From positions 1 to 20,270 of the IMG/VR virus record IMGVR_UViG_3300003886_000053: DNA of 20,270 bases. One strand, written 5' to 3'. A program made the position numbers and the translations under genes. The notes beneath the pieces are model-generated. The model was not told the DNA's origin and searched no databases. It saw nothing but the letters and a program-made list of their open reading frames with translations. Source of the DNA: a virus. This document shows positions 1 to 5,723 of this stretch, in pieces. The number at the start of each line of letters is the position of its first letter. Position 1 is the stretch's first letter.

Positions 1-70
1 CCTCCTCAACCTCTACAAGATCGTCTAACTCATATAACGCCAATTGCCTTGTGCGATCGTCTACTGTCAT
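1..70 (-). CDS. Partial unknown protein, N-terminus only
   Basis: An ATG at 68-70 opens a leftward reading frame that stays open to the window edge. It gives 23 residues beginning MTVDDRTRQLALYELDDL, acidic and probably helical. An in-frame stop at 80-82 rules out an earlier start. AGAGG lies about 17 bases upstream, a poor ribosome site. It sits 12 bases after the stop of the preceding gene, so it probably belongs to the same transcript. Function cannot be judged from this fragment. Confidence 0.45.
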   Translation of the reverse strand, partial: MTVDDRTRQLALYELDDLVEVEE

Positions 71-82
71 AAACGCATACTA

Positions 83-301
83 TCAACCTCTTGTGGGTTT
101 AGCTACCTTCCCTAAATACTTTTCAGTCATACTACCCATGATTGAACTCGTCATGGTTTCGGATAATTTAATGGCTACGTCTTTTGGCAAACCTTCATCA
201 ATCATCTTCCTATAAAAACCAGCGATTAACGGAGCGATCGTGTCATTGATCGACGCAATAGCTTGGTCAATTTGAGCCTGAATAGAGGGTTCTAGCGCCA
301 T
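83..301 (-). CDS. Small unknown phage protein (72 aa)
   Basis: The start is placed at the ATG at 299-301 because GGAG at 312-315 lies 10 bases upstream. A TTG two codons earlier is possible but too close to that site. The protein begins MALEPSIQAQIDQAIASIND, is probably largely helical, and ends in a basic KVAKPTRG tail. There are no cysteines, no signal peptide and no membrane segment. It follows the 304-669 gene by two bases, so the two are probably translated from one message. I do not recognise the family. Confidence 0.65.
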   Translation of the reverse strand: MALEPSIQAQIDQAIASINDTIAPLIAGFYRKMIDEGLPKDVAIKLSETMTSSIMGSMTEKYLGKVAKPTRG

Positions 302-303
302 AA

Positions 304-669
304 TCAATTAACTCCATTAACAAACCGACCGCCCATGTGACGGCACAATAACGCCATTTGATTCTGGTTTAAGTGCAACGCACCGATAGAACGACTGAAC
401 TCTAACACAATCCGATTATCCGCCATCTTTCGGATCTTGATATTGACCGGCGACTCGGTCGCACCCTGATCCTGATTGGGCAGATATTTCTGAAGCTGTG
501 GAGCCGAACAACGATCAGCAGCAATCTGGGTAAAAGGCCTAATCGGATGCGCATCGATTAACGGATTGCCGGCACGAGCCAACTCACGAACCGATGGCTT
601 TGTAAACGCACCTACCTCCTTATCCCCGAACCACCGAGCCGATACTTCACTTACAACATCAGCGTTCAT
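304..669 (-). CDS. Unknown phage protein (121 aa)
   Basis: The start is well supported by GAGGT just upstream in TGAGGTAACC-ATG. The N-terminal half is mixed. The C-terminal half (about residues 75-121) reads as a compact beta-rich unit with IKIRKMADNRIVLEFSRSIG followed by LHLNQNQMALLCRHMGGRF. The latter looks like a short amphipathic helix and may make a protein contact. No catalytic motif is visible. It is the first gene after the tRNA and its spacer, so it may start a transcription unit, although I see no convincing promoter there. Function unknown. Confidence 0.7.
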   Translation of the reverse strand: MNADVVSEVSARWFGDKEVGAFTKPSVRELARAGNPLIDAHPIRPFTQIAADRCSAPQLQKYLPNQDQGATESPVNIKIRKMADNRIVLEFSRSIGALHLNQNQMALLCRHMGGRFVNGVN

Positions 670-836
670 GGTTACCTCAATAAAAATAAAACGGCCGTCG
701 TGGGTTGGTTAGTCGGAATTAGGGCAATGGGACATTCGAATGTTTCGCTAAATAATAGCGGTGGCAATCGGGTAATCTGACGTTAAAGAATCGGATGTTA
801 GTTTCATCGGATGTACACAACATGGCGTGAAGCCAT
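670..836. other. Non-coding spacer with small palindromes
   Basis: This 167-bp spacer lies between the tRNA and the next gene. It holds a perfect 12-bp palindrome ACATTCGAATGT (732-743), a hairpin CGCTA-AATAA-TAGCG (746-760) and an 8-bp direct repeat TCGGATGT at 791-798 and 807-814. The hairpin could protect or define the 3' end of a tRNA precursor, but there is no T-tract, so it is not a standard terminator. A 34-codon leftward frame at 719-823 has no ribosome site and is not accepted as a gene. Confidence 0.4.
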
Positions 837-915
837 TGGCAATGTATGCCGGACTCGAACCGGCTACCTAACGAGTTTCAAGTTCGTTTGCTCTATCCAG
901 GTGAGCTAATACATA
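837..915 (-). tRNA. tRNA with atypical anticodon arm (UGA anticodon if the central 7 nt form the loop)
   Basis: A full cloverleaf can be drawn on the minus strand. The acceptor is TATGTAT/ATACATT with a T-T mismatch at 1:72. The D stem is GCTC/GAGC with a 9-nt loop, the variable loop is AGGTA, and the T stem is GCCGG/CCGGC with loop TTCGAGT. The discriminator is G and CCA is encoded (837-839). The anticodon stem AACGA/TCGTT encloses nine bases, ACTTGAAAC. An A-C pair on top would leave the canonical loop CTTGAAA with anticodon UGA (serine codons). However, the variable loop is the short class I type, whereas serine tRNAs normally carry a long arm. G73 fits both Ser and Gln. The amino acid is therefore unresolved. 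Confidence 0.85.
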
Positions 916-1049
916 AATCCGTGAAACGACCCAACCGGTTGAATCTCAGTGTTTAAGGGACACCGCACAAACCCTTTCCCACAACGCCCGACCGTTTTAT
1001 ATTCCGTCCACGGTGAATCACAGAGACACCGAGGCTATAGCCCTTTGCG
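916..1049. other. Non-coding spacer upstream of the tRNA
   Basis: No leftward gene is visible here. The spacer contains a 10-bp palindrome GGCTATAGCC (1032-1041) just after the stop of the 1050-1358 gene. With the nearby GGCATAGC it could form an imperfect hairpin, but no T-tract follows. A TATAAA element lies leftward in the middle of the region and might serve as a -10 box for the tRNA, but I find no good -35 partner. Confidence 0.3.
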
Positions 1050-1358
1050 CTATGCCTTTGGAGGCGATTTGAAATCCTCCATCACCATATCCTCAACCTC
1101 AACCTCGGTGGTCCAATTGGTTTTTTGGATGATAGAATCAACCTTACGAAGCTGCTTTGCACAAGTGTCATAAGCAGCGGTGACATTCTCGATGTCGAGC
1201 TTGGGTATGCCCAAGACAACGTCATCGAAACCCTCGCTAACTTTGCGACGCTCGACCTTGACCTCGTACAAATCCTTCTCCTTGATTGCCTCTAGCCGAC
1301 GTAGCCGGCCATGCAACTCCTTGCGACGCAACAAAGCGTCCTGCATCAAAATCTTCAT
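1050..1358 (-). CDS. Small coiled-coil protein, possibly DIP1984-like
   Basis: The start is placed at the ATG at 1356-1358 (MKILMQDALLRRKELHGRL) because AAAGG sits 9 bases upstream. An earlier ATG abuts that site directly. The 102-residue protein has a charged helical N-terminus (ALLRRKELHGRLRRLEAIK). Its C-terminal segment, LRKVDSIIQKTNWTTEVEVE, resembles the helix plus INxTN element of the DIP1984 (septicolysin-like) family, whose members begin with a similar ALxxRxxLxxRIxxL helix. That resemblance is from memory and is weak. No catalytic residues can be assigned. It follows the 1361-1618 gene closely and is probably in the same operon. Confidence 0.65.
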   Translation of the reverse strand: MKILMQDALLRRKELHGRLRRLEAIKEKDLYEVKVERRKVSEGFDDVVLGIPKLDIENVTAAYDTCAKQLRKVDSIIQKTNWTTEVEVEDMVMEDFKSPPKA

Positions 1359-1360
1359 CA

Positions 1361-1618
1361 CTAACATCCTTTCGATTTAGACCAAACACTAATAACATAA
1401 AAACACGCCAAAATGGCGACACAAGAAACAAAACCTACTGCGTAAAACAAATCGCGATGAATCGCTATACGATCGGCGATTCTACGAAGATCCTTAACCT
1501 CGCAATTAAGCAGATGATTATCACGTTTCAAATCTTTCACCTCCTCCAATAGCTTCATTTCTTCAAAACTTGCCATCATAGTGTTGTATGCGACACCACC
1601 GGATAAGTCAACACGCAT
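1361..1618 (-). CDS. Small coiled-coil membrane protein
   Basis: The frame contains a heptad-like helix (EEMKLLEEVKDLKRDNHLL, continuing to EVKDLRRIADRI), then a hydrophobic segment FYAVGFVSCVAILACFYVIS near the C-terminus, and ends WSKSKGC. It is therefore probably a single-pass inner-membrane protein with a cytoplasmic coiled coil. Such layouts occur in phage lysis and superinfection proteins, but nothing assigns a job here. The start is uncertain. ATG at 1616-1618 overlaps the previous gene by 11 bases, while ATGs at 1579 and 1576 and one before KLLEEV are alternatives, none with a strong ribosome site. Confidence 0.55.
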   Translation of the reverse strand: MRVDLSGGVAYNTMMASFEEMKLLEEVKDLKRDNHLLNCEVKDLRRIADRIAIHRDLFYAVGFVSCVAILACFYVISVWSKSKGC

Positions 1619-1814
1619 TCGCAAGCTGCGGGCTGTAGTCCTCAACTAACGCACGCCGGACCTTGATGTCATCACCGATCGAGCCGACCTGAACCCAATG
1701 ATCATCCTCACCCTTGAATATCCTTGGCAGCCACCGATCGCCGATCTTCTGGGGATGCTGAACCAACTCCATCGCGTTCACCCGATCCGGCCCGATTTGC
1801 GTGATCTCGTTCAT
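1608..1814 (-). CDS. Small unknown protein (68 aa)
   Basis: The start ATG at 1812-1814 is preceded by GGGAG at 8-base spacing. The product begins MNEITQIGPDRVNAMELVQH and is acidic, with aromatic residues (RWLPRIFKGEDDHWVQVG) that suggest a small folded beta-rich domain. There is no cysteine pair, signal peptide or membrane segment. It follows the 1868-2725 gene by 53 bases. I do not recognise the family. Confidence 0.6.
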   Translation of the reverse strand: MNEITQIGPDRVNAMELVQHPQKIGDRWLPRIFKGEDDHWVQVGSIGDDIKVRRALVEDYSPQLANAC

Positions 1815-1867
1815 TTCGATACTCCCTGCCTCCGACACACAAAATAAACGATTCGAACCCAGCGAAG

Positions 1868-2725
1868 TCAACACCGACGCCTCTCGCCGGGCAACCGAGT
1901 CTCGTTAATACACCCGCAAACGATCGTAACCGCATACTTCAAAGCACTTTCCACCTTGCAAAAAGGTTTCTTCCGCTTGACCGCATCCTGAACCGCGAGT
2001 CCGAATAACTCATCCGCCGACGTCGGACGGCCAGCAGCACCCATGCGGCGGCTGAATTGGCCGAACGCTTGATGCCGCGCGAAATGCCCCACTTCCGCCG
2101 TGAACGCCCGCTGTGCCACCTTGCATCGAGCCAAGCTCGAATACCCATCAGACCGGATCCAGGCAAGCACAGCCCCCCAGGTCGAATCAGAGACGGTTCT
2201 GCCGGTACGGTACGGCTGGCGATAATCCGGGGCCCGGTCAGCAGGATTTGTAGGCTGCGAAGCTTGAGATTTCTCCGAACAGGAAAATGTAATTCTTGAA
2301 CGCTTAACACCCCCTTGTATGTGATCTGCAGATTGATCTGCAACCGGGGTAGCAGAATTGGCCCCGAGGTAGTTCAAAACGAACAAAGGGCCACCCGCGG
2401 AAAGCACACCAACGACGGCACGGCCCAGCCTGCTGAGACTACGCAAAGCACATCGGTTCGACCTCACACTATTCACCAGGCTATGACGGCTAAGCCAGGC
2501 CAAATAATTGTGAACCGTCCGCACCGAACAACCGATCCGCCGGGCCATGGTCGACACCTTCATGCAACAAACGCTCTTCGCACAGTTTTCAAGTGACCGG
2601 ATCCTGAACAGCATGCCGGCAATAGCCCGACGCTCGTTACAGAAATGCTGGCAAATATCACAGGCTTGCCGTAATAGATCCTCGGGGTAGGCAGACGATA
2701 GCTCTTGGGCGGTAAGCTCCTGCAT
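1868..2725 (-). CDS. HTH protein, possible replication initiator or regulator
   Basis: The start is well set by AAGGAG with 6-base spacing. The 285-residue product has a cysteine-rich N-terminus (ACDICQHFCN), then a helix-turn-helix/winged-helix segment at about residues 55-85 (KVSTMARRIGCSVRTVHNYL, followed by WLSRHSLV). This is the pattern of Rep/O-like phage initiators and of small regulators. The middle (about 125-175) is polar and probably disordered. The C-terminal third is helical and basic. No helicase or primase motif is present. Upstream lie a sigma-70-type promoter and a DnaA-box cluster, which favours a replication role, but that is inference. A transcription regulator is equally compatible with the sequence. 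Confidence 0.7.
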   Translation of the reverse strand: MQELTAQELSSAYPEDLLRQACDICQHFCNERRAIAGMLFRIRSLENCAKSVCCMKVSTMARRIGCSVRTVHNYLAWLSRHSLVNSVRSNRCALRSLSRLGRAVVGVLSAGGPLFVLNYLGANSATPVADQSADHIQGGVKRSRITFSCSEKSQASQPTNPADRAPDYRQPYRTGRTVSDSTWGAVLAWIRSDGYSSLARCKVAQRAFTAEVGHFARHQAFGQFSRRMGAAGRPTSADELFGLAVQDAVKRKKPFCKVESALKYAVTIVCGCINETRLPGERRRC

Positions 2726-2786
2726 AGCAACTCCTTAAGATTTCTGGAACGAACAAGAAGAGCCGAATGGCTCAGCCAAGTGGGTA

Positions 2787-2815
2787 GTAATACATCAGCC
2801 TTAAACCCTCGTCAA
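2787..2815 (-). promoter_or_regulatory. Sigma-70-like promoter for the HTH protein gene
   Basis: On the minus strand TTGACG (2810-2815) and TATTAC (2787-2792) are separated by exactly 17 bases. Transcription would start near 2780. The leader would hold a small hairpin, GAGCC-GAAT-GGCTC on the plus strand (2760-2773), before the ribosome site of the gene that starts at 2725. The -35 box matches consensus at five of six positions, the -10 at four. Confidence 0.5.
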
Positions 2816-2826
2816 CGGCTACTGTC

Positions 2827-2870
2827 TTATCCGCAAGTTATCCACATCGGTGGGTATAGGTTGTGGGTAA
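2827..2870. promoter_or_regulatory. DnaA-box-like cluster, candidate origin element
   Basis: A perfect DnaA box TTATCCACA lies at 2838-2846. A one-mismatch copy TTATCCGCA lies 11 bp upstream (2827-2835). On the opposite strand TTACCCACA (2862-2870) is another one-mismatch copy, and the GTGGGTA core recurs at 2850-2856 and 2780-2786. The boxes sit in the spacer between the resolvase gene and the HTH protein gene. They may recruit host DnaA for phage replication, or regulate the promoter immediately to the left. Confidence 0.5.
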
Positions 2871-2874
2871 CTCG

Positions 2875-3495
2875 TTAGGAACGCCTTGGCTGGGCATTGG
2901 CATAGCGAAACGCCACGGCCCGAGCGAACGTAGGGGAATAGGGATTTTTACCTAGATTTTTAGGCGGTAAGTGAAGATCGATCCAGTCCGGGATTGAGCT
3001 AGAATGCCTGGATAGATACCACTGCCCAAGCGAGATTGCATCCCCCTCATCACCCCCAGCGTCCCCCTCGCCGGTGCGGCCGGTCAGCAGGGCCAGGGTT
3101 TGGAGCCGGGCCGACTTCTGCTCGCCTCTTCCACCGTTGATCCGGGTCCAATGATCGCTGTCCACGGTCACCACGGGCTTAGTATCGACGGTATTGGCCC
3201 AGCAGACCGCCAAGACGGCCCCAACCGCCGCGCCATACACGCCAGGCGTTGCGAACTTGGCACGCTTACGGCCAGCCTGAGCACGACCAGGAATCTCCAC
3301 GACCACGCGATCGATCAGGGAAGCATATTCATCAAACAGAGCATCGACCTCCTGCATCATGTGCCGGATCCGCATATAAGCCGGCCAGCCGGCAGGACGC
3401 TTGATCACACCCGACGCCAGGGGCATGTAATCCTCCGACGTCATATACGCCCAACCGATACCGCTGCTTGAAGGGTCGAACGATAGGATCTTCAT
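2875..3495 (-). CDS. RuvC-like Holliday junction resolvase
   Basis: The protein has the RNase H-fold layout of RuvC: MKILSFDPSSSGIGWA with Asp7 on strand 1, VVVEIPG with Glu67, and the C-terminal DEGDA motif (Asp149 and Asp152). These acidic residues would bind the two metal ions that cut four-way DNA junctions. At 206 residues it is slightly longer than cellular RuvC (about 170), with an additional tail from about residue 165. Its ATG overlaps the methyltransferase stop as ATGA and no good ribosome site precedes it, so translation is probably coupled. A phage resolvase of this kind would debranch replication or recombination intermediates before packaging. The nearby Sak4-like protein fits a recombination set. 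Confidence 0.82.
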   Translation of the reverse strand: MKILSFDPSSSGIGWAYMTSEDYMPLASGVIKRPAGWPAYMRIRHMMQEVDALFDEYASLIDRVVVEIPGRAQAGRKRAKFATPGVYGAAVGAVLAVCWANTVDTKPVVTVDSDHWTRINGGRGEQKSARLQTLALLTGRTGEGDAGGDEGDAISLGQWYLSRHSSSIPDWIDLHLPPKNLGKNPYSPTFARAVAFRYANAQPRRS

Positions 3496-4478
3496 GATTG
3501 GATCAATTCGTTTAGTGCGCGTTTAACCACTGCCGGAACTTGTCCGTTGCCAAGGGCTTTAAGCCGGTCCACCCGATAGGCCACCCCATTAGCCAATCGA
3601 CCCATTCCGGGTTCAACTGACCACCAAGGCGCGACCTCTTCGCCGCGGACTTCGCACCCCTGCCCTTTGCCATCCCCACATCCGGCGTCGGATACTTGCA
3701 CACAGTGTTTAGGCCCGGAGATTTTCGTTTGAACTGACTCGGTCCCCCGTCGTTCTTTGCATCCTGAACCGTTGGCGTCGGCAACATCTTTTTGGCTACC
3801 GCGGTCGCTAGATCGTCCCCGCCCGCACCCTCCCGATTCACCCTCGCATAATCCGGACCCGAGGGGCTGGACTTGGGAGTCGGCCACGGCTTTGATGGTG
3901 TCCAATCCGTTTGAGCTACCTCTAGCAGATTCTTCGGGCCGTTGGTGTTCGCATTTTTGTTTGGAGCTTCCGGCGCGGTGCAAGGTGTCGGATAAGAGTA
4001 TCCATAATCTTTTTCGCTGATGTGGCGCTCCGCAATCTTCCGCAGACGTAATACACCACTCCGCATCGAACCCCAACCTGGCCAGGTCTCCAATAACGGT
4101 TCCCCAGTAGGGTGTTGAAATGAGGCCTGGCACGTTCTCCAGCAAAGCGAATCGTGGTCGTACCTCGCTAAGTATTCGTGCGGTTTGTGGCCACATATTT
4201 CTATCGTCATCTTCCCCGAGCCGTTTACCTGCGGTACTAAATGGTTGGCACGGGAACCCAGCAGAGACGACATCCACTTTGCCACGCCAAGGCTTGCCGT
4301 CGAATGTTCGTACATCGTCCCATACCGGGAACGGGCCGAGCGATCCATCCTCTTGGCGTCGTAGCAAGACCTCTCGACAGTACGGGTCGATTTCAACTGC
4401 GCACACCGTTCGCCACCCAAGCAGTTTGCCGCCGAGAATTCCGCCACCAGCGCCAGCGAACAATGCCAACTCATGCAT
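3492..4478 (-). CDS. dcm: DNA cytosine-5 methyltransferase
   Basis: The 328-residue product carries the ordered C5-methyltransferase motifs. Motif I (ALFAGAGGG, residues 5-13) binds S-adenosylmethionine. Motif IV is GFPCQPFS with catalytic Cys77, motif VI is ENVPG with Glu114, motif VIII is QRKRLWILLSD (154-164), and motif X is LKALGNGQVPAVV (306-318). Residues about 165-290 take the place of the target-recognition domain and are unusually rich in Gly, Ser and charged residues, so the recognised site cannot be guessed. The gene overlaps its upstream neighbour as TAATG and the resolvase as ATGA. No restriction endonuclease is adjacent, so it is probably a protective orphan methylase. Another long frame runs through almost the whole gene. 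Confidence 0.9.
   Translation of the reverse strand: MHELALFAGAGGGILGGKLLGWRTVCAVEIDPYCREVLLRRQEDGSLGPFPVWDDVRTFDGKPWRGKVDVVSAGFPCQPFSTAGKRLGEDDDRNMWPQTARILSEVRPRFALLENVPGLISTPYWGTVIGDLARLGFDAEWCITSAEDCGAPHQRKRLWILLSDTLHRAGSSKQKCEHQRPEESARGSSNGLDTIKAVADSQVQPLGSGLCEGESGGCGRGRSSDRGSQKDVADANGSGCKERRGTESVQTKISGPKHCVQVSDAGCGDGKGQGCEVRGEEVAPWWSVEPGMGRLANGVAYRVDRLKALGNGQVPAVVKRALNELIQS
3512..4474 (-). CDS. Overprinted ORF inside the methyltransferase gene (MSWH...LMGWPIGWT family)
   Basis: This 320-codon ORF starts four bases after the methyltransferase ATG and lies wholly inside it in another frame of the same strand. It is not random in content. It begins MSWHCSLALVAEFSAANC, contains YPTP, WPTP, LPTP and YPTP repeats (for example MLPTPTVQDAKNDGGPSQF), and ends LNPEWVDWLMGWPIGWTGL followed by LATDKFRQWLNAH. 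I recall many phage and prophage proteins with exactly this start, these PTP repeats and this ending. The same bases encode methyltransferase motif X in the other frame (RVDRLKALGNGQVP). Either both products are made, or the second frame stays open because methyltransferase sequence constrains it. Function unknown. Confidence 0.45.
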   Translation of the reverse strand: MSWHCSLALVAEFSAANCLGGERCAQLKSTRTVERSCYDAKRMDRSARSRYGTMYEHSTASLGVAKWMSSLLGSRANHLVPQVNGSGKMTIEICGHKPHEYLARYDHDSLCWRTCQASFQHPTGEPLLETWPGWGSMRSGVLRLRKIAERHISEKDYGYSYPTPCTAPEAPNKNANTNGPKNLLEVAQTDWTPSKPWPTPKSSPSGPDYARVNREGAGGDDLATAVAKKMLPTPTVQDAKNDGGPSQFKRKSPGLNTVCKYPTPDVGMAKGRGAKSAAKRSRLGGQLNPEWVDWLMGWPIGWTGLKPLATDKFRQWLNAH

Positions 4479-5245
4479 TAGAACCCCGCAGTTGGATCAC
4501 GAATATCGTGATGGTTAGATTTGCACCAAAACTTATGCTCATCGCCGCGCATCAACATCAAGTGGGCGATCACGTCATCGGTGGGCACCATGGCACCCGC
4601 CCAACTCTCCTGATAGTACGCTATTGGATGCAAGCATAGTACGGCCGTGGGCATTACGTTGCCGTCTTGATTAACCTTCATGGCAATTGTCGGCCGGAGC
4701 TTACGGAATAGATAGGTCGTGTTGCTCGCGGCGCTGGTTTCTAGGAACGAACCCGATAGCACGTAACACTTGAACGCCTGGCGCGTGGTCATCGACTGGA
4801 GCTTTTCCATTGCCTTGATCTCGGCATCTACCGACCAAACCTCATCGGCCGCGACCGCTAGCGTGTTCATCCAATAATGCCAACGCATCATGGCACCAAA
4901 GCCCGCCTCGCCTAGCTTTTTTTTATCACCGTCGTTAGTTACCGACGGCGCTGGCTCATCTGGGTATTCCTGCTTGGGGATTGGGTTGGACTCGATCTGA
5001 TGACGCATGGGATGGCGTTTTTCAACCACAAGGTTGATGCCCTCGACCGGGATGGGATACCCGGCCCACTCGCCACGCTCCTCGGCCAAAGACTGGACGG
5101 CCTGCCTGATATTGGTCCAGGCATCAACCCCCGGCTGTTGGCCCGATGCCAGTGGCTTTAACGGACCTGATTGGTATTTCTTTTTTCGATTGTCTTTTCT
5201 TGCTAGCCTTCGTTGCCTTCGGCTGGTCGACGACTTGTGTACCAT
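4478..5245 (-). CDS. Unknown phage protein with basic N-terminus (255 aa)
   Basis: The start is put at the ATG at 5243-5245 because GAGGAG lies 7 bases upstream. The first 25 residues (MVHKSSTSRRQRRLARKD, then NRKKK) are strongly basic, fitting nucleic-acid binding. Residues about 85-115 are a polar linker. The C-terminal half appears folded, ending LCLHPIAYYQESWAGAMVPT followed by DDVIAHLMLMRGDEHKFW. Two histidines and several acids there could bind metal, but no known catalytic pattern is seen. It overlaps the 5124-5480 gene by 122 bp in a different frame and is coupled by TAATG to the methyltransferase. The neighbours suggest DNA processing, but that is context only. Confidence 0.7.
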   Translation of the reverse strand: MVHKSSTSRRQRRLARKDNRKKKYQSGPLKPLASGQQPGVDAWTNIRQAVQSLAEERGEWAGYPIPVEGINLVVEKRHPMRHQIESNPIPKQEYPDEPAPSVTNDGDKKKLGEAGFGAMMRWHYWMNTLAVAADEVWSVDAEIKAMEKLQSMTTRQAFKCYVLSGSFLETSAASNTTYLFRKLRPTIAMKVNQDGNVMPTAVLCLHPIAYYQESWAGAMVPTDDVIAHLMLMRGDEHKFWCKSNHHDIRDPTAGF

Positions 5246-5480
5246 CTGGAATCTCCTCGGCGGTTGCCCCAGCACCCACAATGTAGACCTCGCGCTTGGC
5301 GTTGAAGCTCTTTACCCGCATGAGCTTTCCACCCTTGCCCTCAACGAACAACGCATACCCGCGCTTGAGCATGTCCTGAATCACACGCTTGGCATTTTCG
5401 GTTTCGATCGGGTCGTTCTTCTCGAACGAAAAGCTCATATGACCATGGCAGCAGCTAAGCACATCAAGCGATCCAGACAT
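5124..5480 (-). CDS. Unknown small protein with basic tail (118 aa)
   Basis: GGAG with 7-base spacing supports the ATG at 5478-5480. The core (about residues 15-75) reads as a small alpha/beta domain with AKRVIQDMLKRGYALFVEGK and LMRVKSFNAKREVYIVGA. After a polar stretch the C-terminal 30 residues are lysine- and arginine-rich and end ATGIGPTAGG. That tail overlaps the start of the next gene, so 122 bp would be read in two frames. I recall similar phage proteins ending with an APTAGG-like tail, which supports the stop used here. No enzymatic motif is visible. Confidence 0.7.
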   Translation of the reverse strand: MSGSLDVLSCCHGHMSFSFEKNDPIETENAKRVIQDMLKRGYALFVEGKGGKLMRVKSFNAKREVYIVGAGATAEEIPDGTQVVDQPKATKASKKRQSKKEIPIRSVKATGIGPTAGG

Positions 5481-5492
5481 TGGAATACTCCA

Positions 5493-5723
5493 TTAAATAT
5501 CGAACACTTCGGGCGGGGAAACGGTTCGATGAATTGCCAACCTTTTCTTACGACGAGCGTCGATTAAATTCTCTAATTCGTGACGGCTATTGCCCTCGCA
5601 CGACATTAGTGTCTCTGGGATCGTCACCCAATTGCCCTGCGTAATATACTCCTCAAACCAGGTCTTATTATTGGCATGATCTGTAATGAGGCGGACTGTT
5701 AATGTGGCTTTTTTGTTGCTCAT
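5493..5723 (-). CDS. Small unknown protein (76 aa)
   Basis: The ATG at 5721-5723 overlaps the stop of the SbcC-like gene as ATGA and is preceded by AGGTGG inside that gene, so the two are translationally coupled. The product begins MSNKKATLTVRLITDHANNK and looks beta-rich in its first half, then helical with a basic segment (LENLIDARRKKRLAIHRTV). There is no cysteine pair and no membrane segment. Tight coupling to an ATPase suggests an accessory partner, but there is no direct evidence of function. Confidence 0.65.
   Translation of the reverse strand: MSNKKATLTVRLITDHANNKTWFEEYITQGNWVTIPETLMSCEGNSRHELENLIDARRKKRLAIHRTVSPPEVFDI

Noticed and set aside
719-823. 34-codon leftward frame between the tRNA and the first gene after it
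   Set aside because: No ribosome site, no recognisable sequence, and length expected by chance.
1939-2343. 134-codon minus-strand frame inside the HTH protein gene
   Set aside because: It overlaps a gene with a better ribosome site and motif. The product is Arg/Ser-rich low-complexity, as expected of an out-of-frame reading.
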